From: Pseudoduganella ginsengisoli | Lineage (GTDB): Bacteria > Pseudomonadota > Gammaproteobacteria > Burkholderiales > Burkholderiaceae_D | Assembly: GCF_009720865.1 (NCBI RefSeq) | Contig: NZ_WNLA01000007.1 | Location: 124,001-188,000, forward strand | DNA: 64,000 bases | Direction of reading: 5' to 3' | Part shown: in pieces, positions 45,052 to 54,460 of the stretch | How positions within the stretch are numbered: the first letter of the stretch is position 1 | How the letters are laid out: each line of letters begins with the position of its first letter | The notes under the pieces: generated by a model | Told to the model about the DNA's origin: nothing | Databases searched by the model: none | The model's input: only the letters and a program-made list of their open reading frames with translations | Translations under genes and position numbers: made by a program

Positions 45052-45519
45052 ATGAATATTCCATCTTTCGACGACATCGACCGCCGCATTCTTAATGCGT
45101 TACAAGACAATGCAGCGCTGACCAATGCGGAACTGGCGCAACTGGTACATGTTTCCGCGCCGACGTGCCTGCGCCGCGTCAAGCATTTGACGGAAACCGG
45201 CGTCATTGCGCGCCAGGTGGCGCTGCTGGCGCCGGACAAGGTCGGAGCCGGTTTGACCGCCATCGTGGAAATCACGCTCGACGTGCAGGCGGCCGAGCGC
45301 ATGGAAGAATTCGAACAGCATGTGGCGGGCGAACCGGCTGTGCTGCAGTGCTACCGGGTGTCGCCGGGGCCGGACTTTGTGCTGGTGCTGCAAGTGGCCG
45401 ATATGCCTGCCTATCACGCGCTGGCGCACCGCTTGTTTGCCACCCGCACCAATGTGCGCAACGTGAAGACGTACTTCTCTACGTTCCGCAGCAAGTTCGA
45501 GACGCGGATACCCGTGTAA
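45052..45519 (+). CDS. Lrp/AsnC-family transcriptional regulator
   Basis: A 155-residue protein. The N-terminal HTH is at about 5-60 (DDIDRRILNALQDNAALTNA and LAQLVHVSAPTCLRRVKHL) and the C-terminal ligand-binding domain at about 70-150 (VLQCYRVSPGPDFVLVLQV). Divergent from glmS across 149 bp of AT-rich DNA. Such proteins respond to amino acids; a link to glmS is possible but only positional. Confidence 0.92.
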   Translation: MNIPSFDDIDRRILNALQDNAALTNAELAQLVHVSAPTCLRRVKHLTETGVIARQVALLAPDKVGAGLTAIVEITLDVQAAERMEEFEQHVAGEPAVLQCYRVSPGPDFVLVLQVADMPAYHALAHRLFATRTNVRNVKTYFSTFRSKFETRIPV

Positions 45520-45882
45520 GCGCAAAGTTTTCCACTGCGGAGCCACGGTTATGCAACGGGTTCCCACAGCGTTACCCACACTGTTATTCACATTTCAAGC
45601 TTGAGATGGTGCTAAAAGCCTGTGGATAGTTATTCCAGCACTATCCCCTGTTTTTACACAGCCTTATGCACATGCGCATTCAGGTTATCCCGGCTTATTC
45701 GATGGCTATCCCCTGCTTATCAGACGCTTATCCAGCCCTTTACCCACAAATTTATGCACAGCCACACTGTCTCGGTGCACCACCTGCCCACAGGCTTTCC
45801 CAGCTAAATCACAGCCTGTCCTCTGGATATTCCCAGCTTTTCCGCACACTTTTCAACAAGGTTACCCACAGAAGCAATCCTG
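45520..45882. repeat. Intergenic cluster of DnaA-box-like nonamers
   Basis: No gene. Within 300 bp there are seven nonamers within one base of TTATCCACA: TTACCCACA at 45572, 45740 and 45862; TTATTCACA at 45584; TTATGCACA at 45664 and 45752; and TGTGGATAG (reverse) at 45621. Several weaker TTATCC/CTATCC words lie between them. Three fit the TTWTNCACA consensus exactly. The last 40 bp (45832-45871) match 49378-49417 at 32 of 40 positions. Confidence 0.6.
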
Positions 45883-48800
45883 TCATCCGGCATACAGCTG
45901 ATAGGCAATGCCGCCCGTGGTCGAGCCGATGACTTGCGCCTGGAATTCCGCACTATTGCAAAAGCCCAGCAAGACATCCGCTTCGCTGGCGCCGTGGTGG
46001 TCCATCTGGCCGGTCCACCATGCCAGGCCTGCCGCGTCGGGCTCACGCTGCAGCACGTTGCGGTACAGCGCCTGCAGATACGCGTCATGGCTGCCGCCAT
46101 ACAGGCTGGTGAATTCGCTGGCGCTGGTGAAACAGCGGGCTGCATCGGCCATGCTCATGCCCTGGTCCAGCATCTTGATCCAGTAGCCCAGCCCTTCCTG
46201 GTCCGGCGTCCGGCCCAGCGCCGCCCGGTACAGGCGATAGATGGCGCCGGCATTGCCGTCGATATCCAGCGCCAGCATGCCGTCGGCAAACGCCACGCGC
46301 TCGATACCGGTCAGCACGTCGTTCCCCTCGGCGCCCGACACATGCACGCCGTCCGCTCCCCGCAGCACGGTATAGGCGCTGCGCGCACCGCCATACACGG
46401 CCGTATCCGTCCCCGCGCCCCCATCGAGCCGGTCGTTGCCTTGCAAGCCCGCCAGCACGTCATTGCCCGCGCCGCCTTGCAGCACGTTGTCGGCGCCATT
46501 GCCGGACAAGGTGTCGTTGCCGCTGCCGCCCACCGCGTTTTCAATCACAGTGCCGTAATTGACGGTGATCTGGCCGGCGTCCGTGATCAGGTGGCCGCGC
46601 TGGCCGATATAGCCCCAGCGGCCAGGCTCCAGGTACAACGTGATGTCGTCGGCCAGCGCGGCGCCGCTGATGGTGTCGACGCCATTGCCGTCCCAAATGA
46701 AGTTGTGCACATCGGGCTGGTTGACGTCAAACGCCGCCTTAGTGAGCACATAGGTATCGTCCCCTGCGCGCGCAGCCGGATTGGGACCATACAGGTATTG
46801 CAGGGCGGCGATGTCGAGGCGGCCCAGGTCCGGCGGATCGAGCAGCGCATTGACCTTGGACGTGTACGACATCAGCGAGTTGTCCATATTGTCTTCCAGT
46901 CTGGGCAAGACGCCGCCCGGTCCCGCGTCAAACGGATGTTTCAGGCCCAGCGTGTGGCCCAGTTCGTGCTGCAGGATGGCGCTCCAGCGCACGGCATTGG
47001 CTGCCGCATCCCCCTGGCGGAAGTCGGTAAACGCCATCCACAGCTTGGTGCCGCCGTCATTGGGATAGCTGCCCTGGCCGGCAATCTTGCTTTCGCCGTC
47101 GCGGATGAAGTTATACAGTTCCAGGCCGTCGCTGCCACCGGACCGGCCCGCGACATAGTGCACGTTGACGATACCGGCAATCTTTTGCATTTGCGCTTCC
47201 ACGAACGCGCGCTCACTGGCCGTGTACGTGCCATGCGCGGCATCGGTGGCAAACGAATACTTGATGGTATGGTCCGGTCCCAGCAACGCGCGCTCATTGG
47301 CCGCCATCTGTTCGGCAGTCTTGCCAGCCGTCCGGTACAACAGGCTGTCCACCCAATATGGAGTGGCATTGGGCTGCAGCGCCACCGTTGTCACGGCCGT
47401 GGCGGCAAGGGCGCCGTCGCTGAATGTCCACCCCAGGCGGATGGCTGACGCGGTTGACGCGGTGACATTCTGGTAAGCGATGGCGGCCAGCGCGTCATTG
47501 ACGAGGGCGCCGGTGGCCGCCCCATTGAAATCGATGCGCAACATGCCGCCGCCAGTATGCACGGCGCCAATATCGATGCCATGCATCAGGACATGGCCCT
47601 GCTGGAAGGACAACGCGCCAGTCGCGCCAAACATGTCGTCCGCCACCGCACCGCCTTCCCGCTGCAACACAAGGTACGCACCCTGGTAATTGCCGCGGCC
47701 TTCCGCCAATTGCATCAATTCGCGGTCGTAGACGGCAATGCCGGCATTGAGCACGGCATCCGGACGGCCCTGTACATAATCAATGCGGTTGGCCGGCTGG
47801 GGCGGCTGCCAGGTCAAATCCGGCGTGCCATCGGCCAGGTATTTGGCAAACATGGGCGCGGCGGCGGTTTTGCCGGCCGTATCCATCACGGTTCCCACCA
47901 GCGTGACGCCGCCATCGGACGCCGGCAACAGCGTGCCCAGGTTAATCTGCTGCAGCGGTTCGAGCTGTTGCAGCGTGACTTGGCCCTGTTCGCCAAAGTG
48001 CGCGTCGGCTTGCCCGTCAGCCTGCAAACGCTGCAGGGCCAGCCGCGTCACGACGGTATGGTCGCCCTGCCGTACATAGACCAACTGGGCGCCCACGATG
48101 ATACGTCCCGCACTGTCCACCGCTGCGCTGACCGGGCCCAAGGCACCCAAGCTTTCTTCGCCGGCCGTCATCGCGGCGGGAACGCGCACCACCGGCGTGG
48201 CCCAGCCCTTCGTGCCAAAACCCTGGTCCAGCGCGCCATCCGGGAGGAAGCGGGCGACCGCAAAATATTTGACGTCGATATCGTGGCCGGCATATGGGGC
48301 TTCGCTGTCGAGCGCGACCAGATACTTGCCGTCTTGCTGCAGCGTCAGCGACGGGCCAAACCTGCGGCTCTGGGTCAGGCCGTCGGTCTGGTTCAGATTG
48401 GCCGGGTATTCAAGGATTTGCAGGCCGCCTGTGCCGAACTGCGTATCGGCCGAACCGTCCGCATGGAAATGCAGCAGGGCAGGCGCATTGGGCCATGGCT
48501 CGATGGCCTGGCCGGCCAGCGCCGCCGGCAGCTTGCCATTCCAGCTTTGCGCCGCCACCAGCAAGCCGCCGTTCGGCAGTATTTCCATGTCCGTTGCCAC
48601 CGACATCTTGTCCGGCGCAATGACCACGCCATCCTTGCCAAACTGGCGGTCCGGCACGCCAGTGCTGTCAAAGCGTGCCAGTATCACGTGGCGTTCGCTG
48701 CCCGCCCCGCTGGTCGCCTTGGCATCGATGGCCGCCATGGTGCCCGCGAGGACGATCTTTCCATCGGGCTGTACGCGCATCGCCTTCACGGCTTCGATCC

Positions 48801-49227
48801 CGCCCGCATCGGCAACCACCTTGCCCCCCGCGCCAAACGTGGCGTCCAGGCTGCCATCGGCGTTATAGCGGCGGATGAACATATGCGGATCGAGTCCCCG
48901 GTATTGTTCAGGCAAATACGTACCCGGATCCGCCACTGCCAGGCCTCCTTCATGGCCGGCCACCAGATACTTGCCGTCGGCGGTGACGGCCAGCGCGGTG
49001 ATGGTTCCCCCCGCCAGCGAAGTAAACAGCGTGACTTTGCCGTCCCCGCCAAAAGTTGGATCGGGTTTGCCATCCGCGCCGAAGCGGAAAATACCAAACG
49101 GTCCCGTTGCCAACAGTTTGCCGTCGGCCAGCGCCACGGCACATTCGATTCCCCGCTCTCCCGGAACCGGGTCGGTTACATATACATTTGGCAAGCCAGT
49201 GGCGATCAGGGGAGCAGTATTTGCCAT
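45883..49227 (-). CDS. Large secreted M10 (serralysin-type) metalloprotease with delta-60, RTX and DUF4214 regions
   Basis: A 1114-residue protein. The N-terminal half (about 20-500) is a series of delta-60 repeats (DGKLLATG, NADGSLDATFGAGGKV). The zinc site HELGHTLGLKHPF is near residue 755 and the Met-turn SLMSYTS follows. The M10 C-terminal region has glycine-rich RTX repeats at about 900-950 (GGSGNDTLSGNGADN, GGAGNDVLAG), then a DUF4214 domain at about 990-1100. No N-terminal signal peptide is present; RTX proteins usually leave by a type I system, but no such genes are here. ATG at 49227 is preferred to GTG at 49230. Confidence 0.88.
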   Translation of the reverse strand: MANTAPLIATGLPNVYVTDPVPGERGIECAVALADGKLLATGPFGIFRFGADGKPDPTFGGDGKVTLFTSLAGGTITALAVTADGKYLVAGHEGGLAVADPGTYLPEQYRGLDPHMFIRRYNADGSLDATFGAGGKVVADAGGIEAVKAMRVQPDGKIVLAGTMAAIDAKATSGAGSERHVILARFDSTGVPDRQFGKDGVVIAPDKMSVATDMEILPNGGLLVAAQSWNGKLPAALAGQAIEPWPNAPALLHFHADGSADTQFGTGGLQILEYPANLNQTDGLTQSRRFGPSLTLQQDGKYLVALDSEAPYAGHDIDVKYFAVARFLPDGALDQGFGTKGWATPVVRVPAAMTAGEESLGALGPVSAAVDSAGRIIVGAQLVYVRQGDHTVVTRLALQRLQADGQADAHFGEQGQVTLQQLEPLQQINLGTLLPASDGGVTLVGTVMDTAGKTAAAPMFAKYLADGTPDLTWQPPQPANRIDYVQGRPDAVLNAGIAVYDRELMQLAEGRGNYQGAYLVLQREGGAVADDMFGATGALSFQQGHVLMHGIDIGAVHTGGGMLRIDFNGAATGALVNDALAAIAYQNVTASTASAIRLGWTFSDGALAATAVTTVALQPNATPYWVDSLLYRTAGKTAEQMAANERALLGPDHTIKYSFATDAAHGTYTASERAFVEAQMQKIAGIVNVHYVAGRSGGSDGLELYNFIRDGESKIAGQGSYPNDGGTKLWMAFTDFRQGDAAANAVRWSAILQHELGHTLGLKHPFDAGPGGVLPRLEDNMDNSLMSYTSKVNALLDPPDLGRLDIAALQYLYGPNPAARAGDDTYVLTKAAFDVNQPDVHNFIWDGNGVDTISGAALADDITLYLEPGRWGYIGQRGHLITDAGQITVNYGTVIENAVGGSGNDTLSGNGADNVLQGGAGNDVLAGLQGNDRLDGGAGTDTAVYGGARSAYTVLRGADGVHVSGAEGNDVLTGIERVAFADGMLALDIDGNAGAIYRLYRAALGRTPDQEGLGYWIKMLDQGMSMADAARCFTSASEFTSLYGGSHDAYLQALYRNVLQREPDAAGLAWWTGQMDHHGASEADVLLGFCNSAEFQAQVIGSTTGGIAYQLYAG

Positions 49228-49320
49228 CACAGTGTCCGTAAAATTTCCAAAAGGAAATATTAAACAGCGATGTCAAATCAGCATACTTTTTTTACAATCG
49301 CGGCGACGATTTCTCATATA

Positions 49321-49417
49321 TACAACATTTACCCACACGCTATCCTCAGGCTGCCCACAAGATATCCGCTGCTTAATCCCAGCTTCTCTACATGCTTTTC
49401 AACAAATTTATCCACAG
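49321..49417. repeat. DnaA-box-like motifs between glmU and the M10 protease
   Basis: The gap 49228-49474 contains TTACCCACA (49329) and a perfect DnaA-box word TTATCCACA (49408-49416). Bases 49378-49417 are a direct repeat of 45832-45871 (80 percent, including an exact CTTTTCAACAA), so related DNA flanks both ends of the protease gene. Confidence 0.55.
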
Positions 49418-49428
49418 CGTGCAAACGT

Positions 49429-49455
49429 AAAAAATGGCGCCACAAAGGGCGCCAT
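49429..49455 (-). terminator. Rho-independent terminator of glmU
   Basis: On the minus strand, stem ATGGCGCC (49455-49448) with GGCGCCAT (49441-49434), loop of six, followed by a T run (A run 49429-49434 on the plus strand). It lies 20 bp after the glmU stop. Confidence 0.88.
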
Positions 49456-49474
49456 TGCGAGGAAGCAGGCTGAA

Positions 49475-50854
49475 TTACTTCTTGATCTTCACAGGGCGCT
49501 TCCAGCCCGCCAGCGACATTTGCTTGGTGCGCGACAAGGTCAGCTGCTCCGCCGGCGCATCCTTGGTCAACGTCGTGCCTGCGCCGATGGTGGCGCCGCG
49601 GCCCACGGTGACTGGCGCCACCAGCTGGCAATCACTGCCGATGAACGCGTCGTCTTCAATCACCGTACGGAATTTGTTTGCACCGTCATAGTTGCAAGTG
49701 ATAACACCGGCGCCCACGTTGACTTTGGAACCAATGGTGGCGTCGCCCACGTAAGCCAGGTGGTTGGCCTTGCTGTGCGCGGCGATCTGGCTGTTCTTGA
49801 CTTCGACGAAGTTACCGATGTGCACATCTTCGCCCAATTCCGTGCCTGGACGCAGGCGCGCATACGGTCCCACTTGCGAAGCAGCGCCAACAACGGCCTC
49901 TTCGAAATGGCAGAACGGCTTGATGTTGACGCCGGCGCCGACTTTCGTATTGACCAGCACGCTGTGCGCCCCCACGGTGACGCCATCCGCCAGTTCGACT
50001 TTGCCTTCGAATACACAGCCGACGTCAATTGTCACGTCGCGGCCGCAGATCAGCTCGCCACGCACGTCGATACGGGCCGGATCCATCAGCGTCACGCCTT
50101 TTTCCAGCAGCGCCTGGGCAATGTTGAGCTGGTGGATGCGTTCCAGCTGGGCCAGCTGCACTTTACTGTTCACGCCAGCCACTTCCCACTGGCCGGACGG
50201 CTGCGCCGACACGACCGGCACGCCATCGGTAACCGCCTGGGCCACGATATCGGTCAGGTAATACTCGCCTTGCGCGTTATTGTTTTGCAATGCGGACAGC
50301 CATTTTTTCAAGTGGCGCGTTGGCGCCACGATGATGCCGCTGTTGATTTCCTTGATGGCGCGCTGTTCAGGCGTCGCATCTTTTTCTTCCACGATCCGTT
50401 CAATGGCGCCGTCCGCATTGCGGATGATGCGGCCCAGGCCAAATGGATCGTCTTGTTCCACGGTCAGGATACCCAGCTTGTCGCCACCCGCCGCGTCCAC
50501 CAGGCGCTGCAGCGAGCTGGCTGTCGTCAGCGGCACGTCGCCGTACAGGATCAACGTCGGGTGCGCTTCATCCAGCACCGGCAGCGCTTGCATGACAGCG
50601 TGGCCCGTACCCAGCTGCGGTTCTTGCAGTGCGGCGGAAATGTCGGTGCCGGGAATTTGCTTCTCTTTTTCCAGATGAGTCAGGACAGCTGCGCCTCCAT
50701 GCCCGTAAATCACGCATAATTTGGACGGGGACAAGCCGCGCGCCGTGTGAATAACGTGCGACAACAGCGGCTTGCCGGCAAGCGGATGCAACACTTTAGG
50801 CAAAGCGGACTGCATGCGTTTGCCCATGCCGGCGGCGAGAATAACAACGTTCAT
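49475..50854 (-). CDS. glmU: Bifunctional UDP-GlcNAc pyrophosphorylase / glucosamine-1-phosphate acetyltransferase
   Basis: A 459-residue cytoplasmic enzyme producing UDP-GlcNAc. The N-terminal uridylyltransferase has [20 protein letters not shown] and LYGDVPL. The C-terminal left-handed beta-helix acetyltransferase contains [17 protein letters not shown] and the catalytic-region [19 protein letters not shown]. Full length, ending in a basic tail. It acts after GlmS, encoded 5 kb away on the same strand. Confidence 0.98.
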   Translation of the reverse strand: MNVVILAAGMGKRMQSALPKVLHPLAGKPLLSHVIHTARGLSPSKLCVIYGHGGAAVLTHLEKEKQIPGTDISAALQEPQLGTGHAVMQALPVLDEAHPTLILYGDVPLTTASSLQRLVDAAGGDKLGILTVEQDDPFGLGRIIRNADGAIERIVEEKDATPEQRAIKEINSGIIVAPTRHLKKWLSALQNNNAQGEYYLTDIVAQAVTDGVPVVSAQPSGQWEVAGVNSKVQLAQLERIHQLNIAQALLEKGVTLMDPARIDVRGELICGRDVTIDVGCVFEGKVELADGVTVGAHSVLVNTKVGAGVNIKPFCHFEEAVVGAASQVGPYARLRPGTELGEDVHIGNFVEVKNSQIAAHSKANHLAYVGDATIGSKVNVGAGVITCNYDGANKFRTVIEDDAFIGSDCQLVAPVTVGRGATIGAGTTLTKDAPAEQLTLSRTKQMSLAGWKRPVKIKK

Positions 50855-50880
50855 AGGCCGAAAAAATGAGAGTTGAAAAT

Positions 50881-51774
50881 ATGGAAAAGTTTAACACGCA
50901 GCCCCTGTCTCACAGGGGCGCACGCTACTTTTTCGTCGTGCTGGTGCTGGCGCTGCTGGGCGCCTGCAGTTCGCTCCGACTGGCGTATAACAATGGCGAT
51001 ACCTTGCTGTTCTGGTGGCTCGACGCCTATGTCGACCTGACGTCCGACCAAAAACCCGGCGTGAAATCCGATATCGGCGACTTGTTCCGCTGGCACCGCA
51101 AAACCCAGTTGCTAGACTACGTGCAACTGTTGCGCACCGGCCAGCGCCAGCTGCAGGGCACGCCGACGGCGGCGGATTTACAGGCGGATTACCGCGAAGC
51201 GCGCGCCCGCGCCGAGACGGTGCTGATGAAGGCGGTGCCGGATATTGCGGAACTGGCGCTGAAACTCACGCCGGAGCAACTGGTTGCCATGGAAAAGAAG
51301 TTCGAAAAAAACAACCGGGATTTCCGCCGCAAAAACATGAAGGGCGACCGCACGGAACAAATGAAGTTCCGCTATAAAAAGTCGATGGAACAGTTCGAGT
51401 TGTGGTTTGGCGATTTCAGCCGGGACCAGGAAGCCATCATCCGCAAGGCGTCCGACGCCCGTCCGATGGATAACGAATTGTGGCTCGATGAACGCATGCG
51501 GCGCCAGCAAGCCATTTTTGAGCTGGCCAAGAAAATCCAGCAGGAAAAACCTTCGCAAGCCGTGGCGGAAGGGTGGATCCGCGACTTGGTGAAGGAATTG
51601 TTCGACCGGATGGAAAAGCCGTCGGACCGCAAGGCGTTCTTTGATGCCTATTTGGCGGGCAATATTGAACTGGTGCACACGGTGATCCGGATTGCCACGC
51701 CGGAGCAGCGCGAACATGCGCAGAAGCGCATGCAGGGGTGGATCGATGATTTAAATGCGCTTGCCCAGAAGTAA
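50881..51774 (+). CDS. DUF6279-type lipoprotein
   Basis: About 297 residues. Signal peptide with lipobox LLGAC, then [20 protein letters not shown], the start typical of the DUF6279 lipoprotein family. The rest is largely helical and charged ([20 protein letters not shown]). Function unknown; family members are envelope lipoproteins of Beta- and Gammaproteobacteria. The start could also be ATG at 50866. Divergent from glmU, with rsmD 32 bp downstream. Confidence 0.82.
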   Translation: MEKFNTQPLSHRGARYFFVVLVLALLGACSSLRLAYNNGDTLLFWWLDAYVDLTSDQKPGVKSDIGDLFRWHRKTQLLDYVQLLRTGQRQLQGTPTAADLQADYREARARAETVLMKAVPDIAELALKLTPEQLVAMEKKFEKNNRDFRRKNMKGDRTEQMKFRYKKSMEQFELWFGDFSRDQEAIIRKASDARPMDNELWLDERMRRQQAIFELAKKIQQEKPSQAVAEGWIRDLVKELFDRMEKPSDRKAFFDAYLAGNIELVHTVIRIATPEQREHAQKRMQGWIDDLNALAQK

Positions 51775-51806
51775 GGGGCAAAAACCGGCATGTTATAGTT
51801 CCGCCC

Positions 51807-52442
51807 ATGCAAAAGAAGTCCACTAAAACCCCTAAAGTCCCGGTCCACGGCCCGAAACAAAGCAACCAGGTGCGCATCATAGGCGGCGCGTGGAAACGCA
51901 CGCCCTTGCCAGTGCTGGAAGCACTGGGTTTGCGTCCGACGCCGGACCGCGTGCGCGAAACCGTGTTCAACTGGATCAACCACTTGCGCGACGCCAACTG
52001 GTCGCAGGCCAAGGTATTGGACTTGTTTGCCGGCAGCGGCGCCCTGGGCTTTGAAGCAGCCAGCCGCGGCGCAGCCAGTGTGCTGATGGCGGACACCAAT
52101 ACCGCCGTGATCCGCCAGCTCGACACCATCAAAACCAAGCTCAATGCCGCCAATGTCACGTTGCAGCGTGCCGATGCGCTGGTGCTGGCGCAATCGCTGG
52201 CGTCGCGCGGCCAGCAATTTGATGTGATTTTCCTGGATCCGCCCTATCAGCAAGACTTCCTGTCCCGTACGCTGCCGCTGTGCGCGAAACTGCTGGCGCC
52301 GGGCGCACTGGTCTATGCGGAATCCGGTTTGCCATTGACGTTCGAAGGGGAAGACGCCCCGGACTGGATGGCAGGCTGGGACGTGGTGCGCGCTGACAAG
52401 GCGGGCATGGTGTACTACCATTTACTACAGTACAACGGCTGA
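51807..52442 (+). CDS. rsmD: 16S rRNA (guanine(966)-N(2))-methyltransferase
   Basis: A 211-residue SAM methyltransferase. Motifs: IIGGAWKRTPLPVL at the N-terminus, SAM site VLDLFAGSGALGFEAASRG, and catalytic IV motif FLDPPYQQ. It methylates G966 of 16S rRNA in the 30S subunit. A basic extension of about 20 residues precedes the conserved start. The common rsmD-coaD order is kept; coaD begins 80 bp later. Confidence 0.96.
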   Translation: MQKKSTKTPKVPVHGPKQSNQVRIIGGAWKRTPLPVLEALGLRPTPDRVRETVFNWINHLRDANWSQAKVLDLFAGSGALGFEAASRGAASVLMADTNTAVIRQLDTIKTKLNAANVTLQRADALVLAQSLASRGQQFDVIFLDPPYQQDFLSRTLPLCAKLLAPGALVYAESGLPLTFEGEDAPDWMAGWDVVRADKAGMVYYHLLQYNG

Positions 52443-52513
52443 CCTGAACGCTTGCTGCACTGCAGTAACGCTTTCAGGCATAATGCGCGTTCTATTGTTT
52501 GGAGTCACTGTAG

Positions 52514-53307
<794 letters not shown>

Positions 53308-53314
53308 ACGTCCT

Positions 53315-53364
53315 TCTCCATGGTGTTATAGTCGCCAGCACCTATAACGACACCACCATGGAGA
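53315..53364 (+). promoter_or_regulatory. Long inverted repeat covering the next gene's ribosome-binding site
   Basis: TCTCCATGGTG (53315-53325) pairs with CACCATGGAGA (53354-53364), and inside it TTATAG (53326-53331) pairs with CTATAA (53342-53347), with a 6-base bulge. The 3' arm includes GGAGA, the Shine-Dalgarno of the gene starting at 53369. In RNA this would hide the ribosome-binding site; in DNA it could be a dyad operator. No T run follows. Confidence 0.6.
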
Positions 53365-53368
53365 CAGC

Positions 53369-53962
53369 ATGCAATCTTTCCGCAGAACTATTCTGAAATC
53401 CGCCGCTGCGGCCGTTATGCTGGCGGCCGCGTTCCCTGCATTTGCCGCCGTTGACGTGGCTGGCGTGAAATTCGACGATACCGTGACCGTGGCGGGCCAG
53501 ACGCTGAAGCTTAATGGCGCGGGCTTGCGCACCAAAGTCGTGTTCAAGGTCTATGCGCTGGGCCTTTATTTGCAAGACAAGAAAACCACGGTGGCCGACG
53601 TGCTGGCTGCGCCTGGCGCACGGCGCGTGCATATCCACGTGCTGCGTGAACTGACGTCGGAAGATTTCGGCAAAGCGTTTATGGCGGGCTTGAACGACAA
53701 CACGGATGCGGCCGAGCGCGGCAAGATTGTGCCGCAGACGAAACAATTCGGTGAAATGTTCGCATCGTTTCCCGGCTTGAAGAAGGGCGACGTATTGACG
53801 GTGGACTGGATCCCCAACAGCGGCACGCAATGTTATCTGAACGGCAAACCAGTCGGCGCCGTATTGCCGGACCAGGCGTTCTACAACGCCATCCTGCGCA
53901 TCTGGATCGGCGACAAGCCGGTGGACAGTTCCCTCAAGCCGCAGCTGCTGGGTGAAAAGTAA
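53369..53962 (+). CDS. Exported chalcone-isomerase-like protein
   Basis: A 197-residue protein. Signal peptide ends near FPAFAAVD (about residue 27). The chalcone-isomerase-fold (CHI/Chalcone_3) pattern is visible: LKLNGAGLRTKVVFKVYALG, LYLQ, then VHIHVLRELTSEDFGKAFM and a C-terminal AFYNAILRIWIGDKPVD. Bacterial members are periplasmic and may bind fatty acids or other hydrophobic ligands; isomerase activity is not expected. Its ribosome-binding site lies in the 53315-53364 inverted repeat. Confidence 0.88.
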   Translation: MQSFRRTILKSAAAAVMLAAAFPAFAAVDVAGVKFDDTVTVAGQTLKLNGAGLRTKVVFKVYALGLYLQDKKTTVADVLAAPGARRVHIHVLRELTSEDFGKAFMAGLNDNTDAAERGKIVPQTKQFGEMFASFPGLKKGDVLTVDWIPNSGTQCYLNGKPVGAVLPDQAFYNAILRIWIGDKPVDSSLKPQLLGEK

Positions 53963-53979
53963 TTCTCATTCCGCAAAAT

Positions 53980-54008
53980 GTTGCAATTTCGTTTGGTGCC
54001 TGGCACCA
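53980..54008 (+). repeat. REP-like palindrome, GGTGCC type (copy 2)
   Basis: GTTGCAA (53980-53986), a 7-base spacer, then TGGTGCC-T-GGCACCA (53994-54008). The same composite occurs in the opposite orientation at 14475-14503. A TGTGGATAA (DnaA-box complement) follows at 54039-54047. Confidence 0.7.
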
Positions 54009-54050
54009 GACGTTTTTGCAATAAAAATCGGCGCCGGCTGTGGATAAGTC

Positions 54051-54344
54051 TTACGCGCGGGCGGCCAGCGCGCGCAGTTCGGCGGCGTGGCTGGGGGCAA
54101 TTTCCATCGAGTTCAGCATGCGGTTCAAGACCAGCGCATCGCGCATCTTACGGCGCTGTGCGCGTTCTTCGCGGCTTGGCTTCGGGTGGATCACCAGCGC
54201 CAGCGCGCGCACCACACCCAGCAGCAGCGGCTTGAACAGCAACACCAGGAAAACTGCCAGCAGGGAGCCCAGTACCGCCTGCAGTGCGGTCATCAGCGAG
54301 ACTTCCAAAAGTAGAGCTTGGACTGCAGAAATGAAGGTAGACAT
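54051..54344 (-). CDS. Small membrane protein
   Basis: A 97-residue protein I cannot assign. One or two hydrophobic helices lie at about 8-55 (SLMTALQAVLGSLLAVFLVL and LLGVVRALALVI), followed by a cytoplasmic basic/Arg-rich helix (KPSREERAQRRKMRDALV) and an Ala-rich end. Codon use fits the neighbours. It faces the LysR gene at 54461. Confidence 0.65.
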   Translation of the reverse strand: MSTFISAVQALLLEVSLMTALQAVLGSLLAVFLVLLFKPLLLGVVRALALVIHPKPSREERAQRRKMRDALVLNRMLNSMEIAPSHAAELRALAARA

Positions 54345-54460
54345 CGAAGTTCAGGAAACATTACAATCAAGCGTAACTATAGTGCGCTGCAACATATAAA
54401 TCCAATTTCGTTTCCCGATATCAATCATTCGGGAAACGAATAAGTCCACACTTACATACC

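Noticed and set aside
45520..45882. CRISPR array
   Set aside because: The repeated words are only about 9 bases, irregularly spaced and degenerate, with no constant repeat/spacer length and no cas genes.
47557..49263. 568-codon plus-strand frame opposite the M10 protease
   Set aside because: Shadow of the delta-60 repeat coding region; no motif or start signal.
53315..53364. Inverted repeat read as a Rho-independent terminator of the ferredoxin gene
   Set aside because: No T run follows either arm, and the 3' arm contains the next gene's ribosome-binding site, so a regulatory hairpin or operator is more likely.
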